From the NCBI GenBank assembly GCA_016785225.1, contig JAFBJZ010000371.1, forward strand, positions 191,001 to 255,000: a stretch of DNA of 64,000 bases, given 5' to 3'. The translations under genes were made by a program, and so were the position numbers. The notes below the pieces were generated by a model, which saw nothing but the letters and a program-made list of their open reading frames with translations, was not told where the DNA came from and searched no databases. Positions 33,159 through 45,664 of the stretch are shown here, piece by piece. The number at the start of each line of letters is the position of its first letter. Within the stretch, counting starts at the first letter, position 1. This stretch comes from Psettodes erumei. Lineage: Eukaryota > Chordata > Actinopteri > Pleuronectiformes > Psettodidae.

Positions 33159-36100
33159 TATAAGGTGATATTTAAGTATTGATCATGGTTCAGTTCAGAT
33201 GTTCATATCAGAGGAGGTAGGAAACACTCTCATAAAACAGGTAAAAGAATCAGACAAGTAAACAGGTGGACATACAGGTAGACAGACAGAAAGGGACTGA
33301 CCCAGGTGGACCTGCCGGATGAAGGCCAGCAGAGCACTCTTGTTCTCCATCCATAGAGCAGGAAGTTCCCTGGCTGGAGGAAACTTACAGCAGGACACCT
33401 CCAGAGTCAACTCCAAACACTGGGCCCACACATAGTTGTAGTCCTGCATCCCGCCTGAGGACACACACGCACACACAAAGTGCAAAGACTCAAACCTTTT
33501 TGTGTAAACTTGCTTTTTCTCTAAAAAGACATTTGGGGTTGTATCTGTTTCAGCAATTAAAGTTCAGAAAAGAAAACTGTGTGCTTAGAATCAAGCGTTC
33601 TGTGGGACGCCTCAGGCAAAGTCGTCAATCGGTTTGGTGATTGGGCTTCTGTGAGCAGAAAATCAGAGGAGGCCAAGCGATGATGAGCAGCTCTTCCTCA
33701 TGTCTCTATTTCCTGCCTCCCCCCTTCCTTCCCCACCCCAACTAAAAACACTGTGGCCAACCTGTCAGAGGATACCACTGGTAACCATTGGTGATGCCGT
33801 CCCGGAATGTCATCCCGTCATCACAGCTGTCGCCTTGGTGCATAGAGCCATGGTTGTGTGAGTACACCTTGGCCAGGTGGATGAACACGTCATCGTCAGG
33901 GCTGACACTGGCCCCGCCCACCAGCTCACTGCCTGGAAAAAACACATGCATTGCATCATACTGTAGTTTGTGTATTTCGTGCTTTATGTTGTTTCCTTTT
34001 TTAATCCTCAAATCTGATCAAATCTGGTAACTTCATTTGCACAGCACTTTTTATACACTGGGTAAATTAAATGTGATGATCAAGGCAGAAGCAACAGACT
34101 GAAAAAATGAATTTTGAAAAATTTTGAAATTGCATAAATTGAAAAATACCATTTCGATTTAAAAGTAAAAAAAAAAAACAAAGAAAAAAACAGAGCCAAA
34201 AGCAAAAAAAGGAACCAGTGTGATAACATTTCACAGTGAAACCACTCAACTCTCGTTTATTATCTTTACAGTGTTTGTTCCTCCCTGTTCAGACACAGGA
34301 GCATGTGGAAATTTCAGCATCCTTCACTCCCAGCAGAGGGAGCTGTCACACCACACACCCAATTCACTAAAACTCCTACACTTTCAAATGAATTAAATAT
34401 GAATGATATCAAAATATGAACGATTAATGATATCTGATGGAAAAAAAGATGAAGGCATAATAAGAAATGAAAGCAAAACACCCTTTGTTTCAAATATCAG
34501 TTGTATTTGTAAAATCCACTTCTGCATTTAAGAGCCTCTGAAAAGCTGATATAGATTTAATTTTTTTTTTTTAATCAGCATTTGGTTCAGATCAGTGTAT
34601 GGAGAATCTCCTCACCTGAACTTGTCTTGAACTAATCTTAAAACAAAAGTATGGATAATGTGGATTTTTGTGGACCAATAGTTTTGTATCAGTGTTTGAA
34701 TGAGTTTAAATCAGTGTGAAATAAGAGCTTCTGTGTGTTTGTACCTCGGTTGCTGTTGTCATAAGGATAACTGGCCACCAGAGCTCCTCCGTGAAGGTTC
34801 GCAGAGAGGACGAAGGTCTCCGTCCTTAACCAGTCAATCAAAGCCCTCACCTGAAATACGTGAGACACACATTTGCAAAGAAGTGAGTAATACATGAAAA
34901 ACAGTATAACGACACTGATTAAGTGGTCCCTCTAATGTTACTTACTTTTTCTTTACAGATAACGTATTTTGCTTTGCATCAGTATTACCAATTTACAAAA
35001 AAATATTACTGCGGAATGAGTACTTCTATACTTTAAATGCATTTTAGATGATAATACCTGCTTACTTTTGACTTCAGAACATTCGACTTTTACTTTTAAT
35101 GGATTTTTTCCCCCATTCATTGCAGACCAACCTCCACCTCCCTCGTCTCCTTGTCAAGTTGCTGTTGCCTTCGGAGTCCAGCAAAAGCATCGGGGAAGTT
35201 CCTGTTCAGATCGACACCATTAGAGTTGAACCTGAAACAAACGGCGAGGCAAGAAAACAGGCTGTTTACTCAGCCACTTAGGTCCAACTAACTCCTGGGA
35301 CCCATTCCAGACTGCAGTGGAGGGTATTCAGGGTTTGATATATTAGACATTTAGTAAGTTCTGCAGACACCGCAGCTGTTGCTGCTGCCATGGCTCCCCT
35401 TGAGCAAGGCACTCATGCTGAAAATGTTTTCCCACGATCCTCTGAGTGCGCTCGGGAAGTGAGCGCATCGTATTTACGTAGGAGCTCAGGAGAGAAGGAG
35501 CCACGGAGGAGAGTTTATGATTGTCAGTGTTAAGTTAAACAAGTTGAACAGCCCATAAAAGACTAATCCACTGCTGTCAGTGTTTAAGGCCCTGGTAACA
35601 GATTACTGAGTGATCTCGCAAACAGCTGACTCATAGATGTACAGATGTTGATGCCACATCTGGTTTTGGTCCAGTACAAAGAACAGAAAACCAAAAGAGA
35701 AAAATAAAATTTCACAGGTGAAAAGTTATCCTGCAATATTTTACTCTCATGATTTCTAATAATTCTAATAATCGTATGCATTTGGACAAGTAATTTGTCC
35801 TGTAAGTGACTGTCAGTGTGAACACACACGTGTCCTCACATTGTCATGAATGCAATTACACTAAGACATACACACAAACAGTTTCCCATATGCATTAGAA
35901 GAACTCAAAACACGTACAATTAGAGTTGTTACTGTGACTGCAATCTGTTCATGTGTGATAGAGATCTACAGTGTGTGTGTGTGGTGTCCTGTTTGTAAGA
36001 GTGTTTTGGGCATTGGAGCGTCGTATAGTTTAGTCTGTATCCAACAAACATGTTGGATCTGATTGCGCATGTGTGTGTTCCTGCCTTAAAATCTTGTTTT

Positions 36101-37161
36101 GACATTTGAAATGACACAATTGAAGCAGACTGAACCCTGTGCCCCTGTTCAGTTTTGTTATTTGCTGGTTTATTGCCCCCTAAAAATCATTTTAGTTTAT
36201 TCATCCACAAAAATCCTTCATGTCACTAAGATTACTGCTGACAACTCATCCTGGGCTCGGAGCTGGAAAGAAACATTAATTGACTCCAGCAGCGCTTATA
36301 GGTCATATAGCAGCTGGCAGAGAGATATGATGGCTCATTCCGAGTTGTGTGTTTAAAACTGAAAAGCGCAGATGAGATTTATGGCTGGCTGACACAGTAC
36401 CTGAGTCTGTAAAAACTTTTTACACAGTGAGCAGAGGAGTGCACATAGTTAAGAGAAGGCTGAGGAAGCAGGGGATGCAACAGCTAGTGTTAGCTGTTAG
36501 AGTGTTAGCTTAGAGTTAGCTCCAGCTAACAAACAAAAGGCTAACAAGCCCAGCCCCTGTCAATGTGGTGGGTCATAGTGGGCCATACTTTTAAGTGATT
36601 CAGTAATAACATCTGGTTTAAAGGAATATATTTAGAACATGAAGGGTGGTTTCTCATAAGGCTGTGGGTAGGAATGTTCATCTTATTTCATTTCTGCATC
36701 TTACTCTTTCCTTTCCTTTAATCTTCGTTCCTTATACTGCAATGCCGATGAAGCCGGAGACCCAAGAATTTCATTGCCAGTGACTAGTGTTGTAATTATT
36801 GTGCATATGACAATAAAAGAACTTTGAACTTTGAACTTTGAACACCCGGTCCACAGTGTTCTCTCAGGCAGGGTTTCCCTAACTTTTTTTTTTATGGCAA
36901 CCCACTTTGTAGGAGGTGCATACTATCACGAGCCAATCCAAAATAAGCCTCATCTATAAATCATGACATGGGTCATTTGTGAACATTCATTTGTCCTTGA
37001 CACCTTTAGTGCTGCATCACCTTGTATTATTTGTTTTCTTTTGTGTTCCCTGCACACATCATAATAATACTTGAGAAATGACAAATAAATACATTTAACA
37101 GGTCTTTTTTTTTTTTTTTAGAATATCAGCCAAAGAAGGAAAGAAACTTTTAGAATTTGGT

Positions 37162-37196
<35 letters not shown>

Positions 37197-40100
37197 GTTT
37201 CTCCTGCGACCCAGTCTTTGGGAGTGGATGTTCAAGGACTTGGATTCTATCAAATTCTTGAGCAATCTCATGGAATCCCACCTGAAGCAATATCAACCAT
37301 GGACCATTTTCACGTGGAAATGTGTCACATTTCCTAAGCTAAAAGTGCTTTGACTGCTGTTTTCCCTCAGGTAACTTTAACGTGTTTGTGCTCATCCCAC
37401 ACCCACATCTTGAGGTCTGTCTAGCAAAAAACACAGCCGGCAACCATCAGACAATGACCTGCTCATCTTTCTGCTTGTTACTTTCTGATTGACTTCTTTT
37501 GTAAATGTAAAATTCACTGCTTTAGCTCTGTTTGGTCTCCACCACCTCCTGAGGAGAATATCTGGCGGCTCTTCAGCTGCTAAATGCTCCACTGTGTTCA
37601 CCAGCTCTGACTGTGTCAGAGCCCTGTCAACTGTTTGGTGATGAACAGGTGATGGACTTTGTCAGAGCTTGTTAGATAAAAAAAGAAAAGAAAGAAAGAA
37701 AGGTTCTGGAAAAACTGACACTGAACCAAAATGGAAAATGTGCCTAAATGGAACATCTGTACCTGCCCTGGCTATACTGGCAGTGCGTGCTAGCTTCATC
37801 GAAGCCATCCGGGTTCATTGTTGGAAGGATGTGGATGCGGGTGCTGGCCAGCAACCGCAGGGACCAAGTTTCATTCGCACGGTAACCATTCACCAGGTCA
37901 TCGATGAGTTGGAGCAGCAAAACTCGTCCAAGGACCTACACAAACACACAGTTGATCTTCTGTTACATTTGTCTTCTGGAACCATAACCACTGCTTTGCT
38001 TACCTTTAACCTGTATACAGGTACACACAAATACATATCAATTCACTGTTATCAAATGTGACCATAAGAATGAATTTAAGGTGATAAATATGAATTTGAG
38101 TGAATGCTAATGTTGAATGAGGTCTGGTGCTTTGTGAATGAACACAAACTACGCTCTACTCTACTACTCTACTACTCTGCTTATTGAGCCTAGGTGCCCC
38201 CTCTCCCTGATGGGAAGAGCAAGGGGGATTGTGATTCCTGAGCAAGACAGCCGATTGGAAGACGGTAAGCAGAGAACTTTAAAAAAAGGGAACACTTTGT
38301 GAATGAATGAGAGTCTCAGGAGGGAGAATGAGAGAAGGGTGGGAACAAAGACAGACAGACAGACACACACACACATGTTAGGACTGGCTCTGCCTCTAGC
38401 CATCATTTTGTTTTCCTCCATCTGAACTGTCTTTCTCTCCCTCTCTTTCCTCCCTCTGCTGCCAGTATAAGACTGGTGATGTTGTACATTTGACTATTAT
38501 TCTGAATAAATCAAATAAAATTACTGGCAGCAACAACGAAACATATCTTACTAACAAGTACTATGTGTATTAAAAACCTGATAAATCTTATTCTTCTGAG
38601 CCACAGAGCTCCATTGTTTCCAAAAACTTTAAAAAAGACAAATCAGTGAGTCACAACGCCACACTGAACACACACATACTGTGTGGTTCATTCTGACTCA
38701 GTCTCACACACATAGAGACCATGCTGCAACAAATACTGACCCAGAGCACCAAACATGGATTCATCTGCTGCTTAAAATAGTCCCCAAGAAATGCACTGTT
38801 TATTCCTGTGTGTTTCAAAATATAGAGGCTGGGAAATTACTGAGCCTTTAATAAAAAAAATTGAATCAACATATCTGTGAGGTGTGTTTGAAGATGTAGG
38901 TTTTTGAGCATCTCATTTAGCTTGGGAGAAACCATCAAAGACAAGACAAACCACATATCCAGAAAATATTGTGGTCTGTAAAGTCATAGTTGTCATAGAC
39001 CTTACAACTTACTAAATACACCGTGCACACTCTCAAACTCCCCAGACAATGCAGGTTATCATGTGTTCTTCTACCAAACAAACATGGAGGGCAGCCAACA
39101 GCTCACAGTGTTTACATGCAGAGACATGTGTGACAAAAAGACCAAAAGAAAGGGGGAAAAAAGCACAGCGTTTGGCTGAGACATGTGCAGCTAATTGAAA
39201 AGAAGCTAACTGTTTGACAAATTATTATGAAACTAAGTGTTCTTAGTTCTAATCGCACCATGTCATGTCATAGCCTTATGATATGCTAATCACTGCTTTG
39301 CTGCTGCTTGCTCACCAGAACAGAACACACCACACCTGATTTTAACACTGGCTCGGGTCCAGCTAGAGCCAGTTGGCTTCACATAGCAAGACACTGATAA
39401 CACTCAGGGTCGCACTCCCTGGCGCCAGGAGGACAACACTCAAGGATGTGCTCCCTGGTCCCAGGAGGAGTCACGATGTATAAGAACTTTGCCTCTAAAA
39501 TAAATTGCTAACCATGTGCCGTAGTTGTGTCTTCTATCTTGGTACTGTTTGACTAACTTCCTTCCCCTGGAATAAAGTTCCTGGGCGGGAGGACGCGGCA
39601 GTGCCTGGTCCATCACTATGTACTGAACAGTTAGCCCCTCCGAACTGATGGAATTTTTAACCTTTGATCCTTGACTGTGAATGACTTGTTCAGAGGGCTG
39701 TTTTTCTGTTTTTCCTCTGCTGAGTCAGTGGAGCTCTTTGTTGTGGCTGTTTAGCTACATAGCTAACATTACTTAGCTGGCGTTAGCTATGCAGCTAAAC
39801 AGCGGCTGCGCTCTGTCTCGGACAGCAACTCTGACAAAGAGCAGAGGTATCCAGCTACAGCAGCTAATTTGAGTTTGATCATTTAACAGGCTGGAAACAC
39901 ATTATCTTAAGTAACATTAGCTTTATTCACTGGTGACCATAGTAAAATAGAAAAAACTATAGAAAGAATATAGAAAAACTGCTTTTTCCATTTTGATTTA
40001 AAACAGAAAAAGGGCCATGTTTGTTTTTCTGATTTGATTTTGAAACGGAATAATGAAAGAGTCATAAAAGGATTCAGTCCCCACTCCTATTTCTGTTCTT

Positions 40101-40834
40101 ATTTTCTTGTTATACCAAGAAAACAGTAGCTGTTTAAGATCAGGGTGCATTTTCTGAATTACTGCTTCATTTTCCATCCATATTGCACTCAGCAGATGCA
40201 CATTTCCTGTTAAATACTGTGTATGTGCAGAAACTGCTATAATATGTATCACACTGTATCACTCTCTGTCAGACCTCCTTGACACAACAGTGTATGGGGC
40301 TCTGACCTGTTTAGCTGAAAATAAGATTTCTTGCAATCTTGATACTTTCAGTTTTCTGAAACAAAGCATTGAGTCTGTTGTTTAACTTTCAATTTCACCA
40401 GGGGAATTCAAATTCCCTCAACACTTACCTCAGGTAAAGCTGGTTATTTACAATTAAATATCTTCTTCTGTGGTAGTTAATGACATATTTGTCTCATAAA
40501 TCACAACACATTTATCTCCCATGATCCATTATATCAGCTGCTTTGATATCTCATATTCTGGCTCTGGTGATATTAGGTATCAGAGCTAAACCACATGTTG
40601 TCAACTGTTCAGAGTGGACTGAGCTCAAGCAGGTTTAGACAAGGAGATGAAACCGGTCTAGTGTTGTTTATGCTTCTGTACATTAGCAGATGTAAGCTAA
40701 TGTAAAGTGTTGCTGGATACAAAGGTGGGCCACTCCCTCCATCCTCAGAAACAATAACAGTTAAAAGACAGCATGAGTCTGTGCATGGCGTCGGAGCAGA
40801 CAGGAAAACCCCACTCACCCTTGTTTCACACACA

Positions 40835-40875
<41 letters not shown>

Positions 40876-43203
40876 CAAGGATGTGACAGCACAATCAAAT
40901 TTAGAAAACAGGACAGATGTTGTGAGCAGATAAGTGTGGAAACATTATGACGTTGTTCAGTTTAATTGGTAAACTTCCTGGTTTTTCTAGCGAACTCCAC
41001 TTGTTTAAAGTCATGAATTAAGGAAAAAGTACTTGTGTCAGCCACAGAGCCCCTTACCATTTTGTTGCCAGTTTAAATACAGTATGGATGTATTGTCTGT
41101 TTTTTTTTTATCTGAACAACCAGCAGTGGTTAAAAATGAGGAAATATGTGAATAACTGTGTTGAAGATGATGCATAATGCATTATGAGTATGTAAACAGA
41201 AGCTTTGTGGGGCAATGGAGCAACCTGATGCCTACTATACTGTCCAAGTACTTCTTCCTTATTTCAAACTATATGCCCTGACACACAAATACACACTAAT
41301 GCACATTCACATGTGTGAGGATGACACACTGATTTCATGATACACATATTTAGGCAGTGATTTCTAGATTTGATTAAAGTTTGACTAACATAGTCAAAAA
41401 TAGTTTGTTTAGATTCTTCATTCAGTTGCACAATTTGCACAATTTTTTTCTCAGAACTTATCCACTTAAGTCCATTCAACAAGTGAGCAACACTATTGTT
41501 TCCTTGAATATAAGTAAAATTGTGCAGACCACACACTTCAAAACCATCCTGATATACAATAATAGACTAATAGAGTGGAGGACACTGCTCATACTTTTGT
41601 TTTCAACTGTACCTCAGGACACATAGGGATGCATGTTAGACCTTATAACATAAAAATAGTGCAGCCAAGGGAATCTTATGGGAATTGGCAATCATTGGGA
41701 AGATCAGGGGAATCATCAAAGTCATCAGGATTCATCCTCTGGGTACCACACATACAACACAGTTATTATAAGATATGTTATTAAGATATTTCAAAGTGGT
41801 GGACTGACTGACTGATTAATAAGTGAAAGGTGTCACAGCTCACCTATCAGTTCACTTGCCTCCCACAGGGAATTTTCCACTGACCCAGTTCTGCTTCCCC
41901 AACCTGCTGGCCACTCCCTCCTCATCTGTTTCCTCCAATCAACCTCCACCCAACCTGTACTCCATTCACAAACACGGCCCTACATTGACCCCGGCCAGTT
42001 CATTCAGGTCTTTACCAGATTGGTCTCATGGAAGTATTCTCCAGCACTACTCTCCGGACTGATTCCTTGTCAGCCACCCTGCCTGCCTTTGTCTCTGCAC
42101 TGGTAAATATCCTTGCCTTCTGTACCTGACCACGAACTTTGTCTCTGCTCTGCCTGATTCCTGTTTGCGATTAACTGCTCACTGATTGTCTGTAAAGACT
42201 GGTTAAAAACTGTACTCATGGTCTTAACCATTATAGACAGGCGTGAGTATATTTACAATCTGATTGGTGTCATTCAAACTGCAGAGAGACATGTGCTTGA
42301 TTTGACATCACTATACAGACCCAGGATCAGTAATGGATTAACTCCTTATGCTTCACCAAGGCGAACTTCGGAGAGGCGAACCTCTCCTGCCACTGACTGT
42401 AATGATGCTCTGTCAGATTGAGACGAGTCACTCGTCTGGGCCCTGCACATCTGTACATCCTCAGTCGCATGACCTCCAAGGTCATGGCGGGTATGTTTTT
42501 TGTGGAGCTGTGGGACACTGCTTGCTTCCTGCTACATGGGGTCCCAGCAGAGGCCAGACATCTGACAGCAGCATTTGTAAGAACAATGCCTGTGGCAAGA
42601 ATCCCTATATAACCAGAAGTATGCGAAAACATTAATTTATTTATGGGAATTAATCTTCTGTTACATCAAAGTCACGATTCCTCCTCTGGAAACCATGAAT
42701 ATGCGTATAAAATAGTACACCATTCAAACCAGTGGCAAAATCAATCCATTAATTTTCCATACCGCTTATCTGTGGAGGGTTGTTGGGGTGCTGCAGCCAA
42801 TCGTAGCTGACACGCCAGTCCATCACAGGGCTGCCACATAGAGACAAACAACCATTCACACTCACAGTCACACCTATGGACAATTTACAGTCACCAGGAG
42901 TGTAGAGGCAAGCACAGGGAGAACATGCAAACTCCACACAGAAAGGCCCCTCTCGAACCAAGAACCTTCTAGAAAAAGTTGACATATATATATATATAAT
43001 CTCACTGCTCCACCTTGACCAAGATGACAGTTTCTTCATCTTCTTGGTGTCAACAAGGTTATTAGGTCCGTTCGTCTGCCTCACAGACAAAAAAGTTCTT
43101 TTCTGGGAACTGCTCACATAAACACACATAACAGACAAGGATCTGTACACGACACCTTTTCAGTTTCTCATGCTGAAGACGACATTCCTGCTGCTATATA
43201 ATG

Positions 43204-43243
<40 letters not shown>

Positions 43244-45023
43244 AGGCCATGAAAAGGCCTTTTTCTTGAAGTTTCCTCTGAACCGACACACTCCACTGAC
43301 TCTGTTTGCTGACTTTGGTGCATGAGTGTGTGTGTGTCCAGGCTTGACTTGTCTATTTAAGGACATTTCCAGTGACTTTCACACACATGGTGGTGTGATC
43401 AGTTGCTGGTCGTAACTGTGGCAACCAGATGCAGGTCTGAGGTCAATTTCCTTTGCACTGTTTTTTGCACTGGCTGTGGCAGCTGTGTGTTGCTGTTGCT
43501 GTTGCTGCTGGCAGATGAGTCTTTCCCATCGCTTCCTGCTGCTGTTGTTGTTTAGTAGCTAGATTTGTTTTATAATGTTGTCTAATGTTTTAATGTTGAC
43601 TCAGTGTAAAGTCTGTGCCCGTCTGAGGATAATACAGATCATACACACACACACACACACAATCTGTCATCTGAACACAACAGTATGTGTGGAGTGTGTC
43701 TGTCTGTGAATGTCCTTCGTTGATCTCTTTAGTCTCCTTTTATTCCTGTGATGGACCGGGCACTGCCGCGTCCTCCTGCCCAGGAACTTTATTCCAGGGG
43801 AAGGAAGTTAGTCAAACAGTACCAAGCTAGAAGACGCAACTACGGCGTATGGTTAACAATTTATTTTAGAGGCACGGAAGATGAGTATAGAGTCAGCGCT
43901 GAGACTTCAATCTGTCCACTTTAAAAGTTGGAGAGATGAAGCCCCGAACTAAGGAAATCATAAGTTCTTATACATCTTGACTCCTCCTGGGACCAGGGCG
44001 CATATCCTTGAGTGTTATCCTCCTGGTGCCAGGGAGTGCGACCCTGAGTGTTATCAGTTTCTTGCTATGTGTAGCCAACTGGCTCTAGCTGGACCCGAGC
44101 GAGTGTTAAAATCAGATGTGGTGCATTCTGTTCTGGTGAGCAAGCAGCAGCGAAGCAGTGATTAACTTTTCATAAGGCTATGACATGACATGGTGCGATA
44201 AGAACTAAGAACACTTAGTTTCATAATAATCCAACACCTGCTTCCTGTTAACAGGGAGGGGTCCTGTTTTGCGGGTGCTGGCGTGCGTGTGTGTGTCTCA
44301 CCTCGTTTCCATGCATATTGGCCACATATTTGAACTCTGGGATGCCAACAGTGTGATGCTGAGGACTGAGACCCAGAGCCAACACCCAGAGCTGCTGACC
44401 TGAGAGAGAATGACAGCAAACCAAGTTTCACACATTTCTAGGAGTTTCCCATTCGGTGCATCTCATTTGTTTTTTCTCAGGAATCTGCTGGGGTAGATAT
44501 TTTGCCACAGTGTTTAATAACAAACTCAAGATGTTCTTTGACACTTAATAAATTGGAGGTGGAAATAAATAAGATATAAACTGACACCAGCTCAGCCCAC
44601 GTCACCTCAAGGCACTTTAGTAAAGGGAAACCCAACAGTTTCCACATTGTGCAAGAACCTGTTGACAGTGGAGTGGTGGGGTCAGGGTGGTGCTGATTAA
44701 TCAGTGGAATAAAAGTTTCCATGTTTACAACCACAGGTAACTGTCCGTGCTGCAAATGAATGAGTGAACTAGCCACAGCAAGTCTGTAACAACAGTTAAT
44801 ACGGCTAACACAGACACACACAGAGCTAATCTGGGCTAATCTGGGACACCAGCTGGCCTTCGTCCAACCTGCATGTTTGTGCATTAGCCAGAATAAATCT
44901 TTCCAGATTAAATTAACTGGAGTTCAGAGCACTGTTATACAATCAAACAAACACCAGTAGACACACAGTGTCATGGTTGCCATAGTGACTGACACCTGAT
45001 ATTTTATCAGCCAGCCACCATCC

Positions 45024-45062
<39 letters not shown>

Positions 45063-45664
45063 GTAAAGTAACCTTTATGTAAAATTCAAACTAACAGGCC
45101 TCAGACACAGGACAAAATTAAACTGTGTTGCAAATTAAAGGACGTGTTTCGGAGACCTTTAATCAACACTGGTACATTAATATTGTAATAAAAGTGTTGG
45201 ATCTGACTCAGCAGAGACTCAGTGTTAAATATGTATATAACAATCTGAAATAACTAACCTTATTTGTCACAATCTACCTGATCCAAACGCTGAAGGTCCT
45301 CGTTAAAACACTTTAAGTTTCTCTTCATTGATATGGATTAGAGAAGAACATGAAAAGGCTCAGCTACAACGAGGACACTAAACATTAAGATTATTATTCA
45401 TTACATCATTGTATAATGAATATTTTGGGAGGCCTGTACATTTTATAGACAACATAATTAATTAATCGATCCAATGTTACCTCTGACAGACTGGCCGATG
45501 CTGTACAGGTGTGTGATGTCTGGGTTGGAGGCGTTGACTTGGAGGAGGTACTGCTCAATCTCACGGTTGTTGTGGTAACGAAACTCCAGCATGAAGGCAG
45601 GGGTGAGGATGAGGACGGGGAGGAAGAGGAAGAAGAGGGGTTGGGGGAGGAGGAGTGATGACAT
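32268..45664 (-). CDS. cpm: Carboxypeptidase M, GPI-anchored (9 coding exons)
   Basis: CPM is a zinc exopeptidase of the M14 N/E subfamily that removes C-terminal Arg/Lys from peptides at the cell surface. Coding exons on the - strand: 45664-45481, 44399-44302, 37935-37763, 35231-35132, 34850-34745, 33932-33762, 33454-33302, 33100-32952 and 32531-32268, with consistent phase and GT/AG borders (1398 nt, 465 aa; human 443). A Leu/Pro-rich signal peptide opens the protein. Zinc ligands are in NMHGNE (exon 2) and SANLHGGALVASYPYDN (exon 5); MNPDGF, DLNRNFPDAF and NGYQWYPL shape the pocket; the catalytic Glu is in LELTLEVSCCKFP (exon 7). Exon 8 encodes the transthyretin-like domain (GVKGRVFDGSGVPVQNAVVE). 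The last exon ends in a small-residue, hydrophobic tail (GLGVGLGLVAVL) without a long cytoplasmic part, as for a GPI signal. It matches CPM better than CPN1, CPE or CPD, since it keeps the CPM-type start, FKYVANMHG and GPI-like end. Confidence 0.96.
32576..32893 (-). mobile_element. MITE-like repeat, inverted single copy
   Basis: On the - strand it reads 'GGTGCGTTTCCGCCACAGGA', 'TAGGAACTAGTTCCTGGTAG', 'AACAGCATTTGTCAACAGGG', 'GTGTTAGCCTGTATGG' and ends near 'GTAGTTCCTGGGG'. This is the same family as the three copies at 7854-9095. It fills most of the last CPM intron (32532-32951). Confidence 0.65.
33105..33154 (+). repeat. (AC)25 microsatellite at a CPM splice acceptor
   Basis: Pure AC repeat (TG on the CPM strand) ending 5 bp from CPM exon 8 (33100). 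Confidence 0.97.
36735..36850 (+). repeat. L2-like LINE 3' tail
   Basis: Has 'AAGAATTTCATTGCCAGTGA', 'CATATGACAATAAAAGAACT' and then repeated 'TTGAACT' units, a common fish LINE 3' end. In CPM intron 3. Confidence 0.6.
36865..37225. repeat. Diverged hAT-like interspersed repeat
   Basis: Starts 'CAGGGTTTCCCTAAC' and ends 'GCGACCCAGTCTTTGGGAGT'. Related to 24950-25570. It carries a (CA)n tract at 37162-37194. In CPM intron 3. Confidence 0.45.
39211..39615 (+). mobile_element. Solo-LTR-like element, copy A
   Basis: Begins TGTTTGACAAATTATTATG and ends GGTCCATCA. It has a TATA-like 'GTATAAGAAC' near 39479 and an 'AAAATAAATTG' polyadenylation signal near 39499, the layout of an LTR. About 90 bp between these, present in copy B, is deleted here. 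Flanks CTAAC and CTATG give no clean duplication. No retroviral or gypsy genes remain. In CPM intron 2. Confidence 0.75.
40828..40872 (+). repeat. (CA)n microsatellite
   Basis: CA repeat with one AAA interruption, in CPM intron 2. Confidence 0.95.
41831..42239 (+). mobile_element. Gypsy-type solo LTR, diverged
   Basis: Starts TGTCACAG and ends TTATAGACA, so the ends are TGTC...GACA. The body is C/T-rich and shares 'GTAAAGACTGGTTAAAAACT' and 'GTACTCATGGTCT' with 19909-20305. No target duplication can be seen. In CPM intron 2. Confidence 0.65.
42745..42985 (+). repeat. Widespread teleost repeat, copy 1
   Basis: Contains 'CCATTCACACTCACAGTCAC', 'GGACAATTTACAGTC', 'GGGAGAACATGCAAACTCCA' and 'AGAACCTTCT'. 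This is a highly recurrent fish repeat. A second copy is at 52300-52622. In CPM intron 2. Confidence 0.75.
43206..43242 (+). repeat. (GT)n microsatellite
   Basis: Pure GT repeat in CPM intron 2. Confidence 0.97.
43749..44236 (-). mobile_element. Solo LTR, copy B, inverted relative to copy A
   Basis: On the - strand it begins TGTTGGATTATTATG and ends GGTCCATCA, 488 bp. An exact 4-bp target duplication, CCTG on the + strand, is at 43745-43748 and 44237-44240. A TATA-like site (+ strand 43967-43972) and AATAAA (43860-43865 on +, read on -) lie in LTR order, in the same direction as CPM. It keeps about 90 bp missing from copy A. Only about 60 bp separate it from CPM exon 2. ERV-like or gypsy-like origin cannot be told from the LTR alone. 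Confidence 0.82.
45026..45059 (+). repeat. (GT)n microsatellite
   Basis: Pure GT repeat in CPM intron 1. Confidence 0.97.

Noticed and set aside
42218..42635. Overlapping open frames of 60-100 aa on both strands
   Set aside because: They adjoin a gypsy LTR and sit in a CPM intron; no recognisable domain on either strand.
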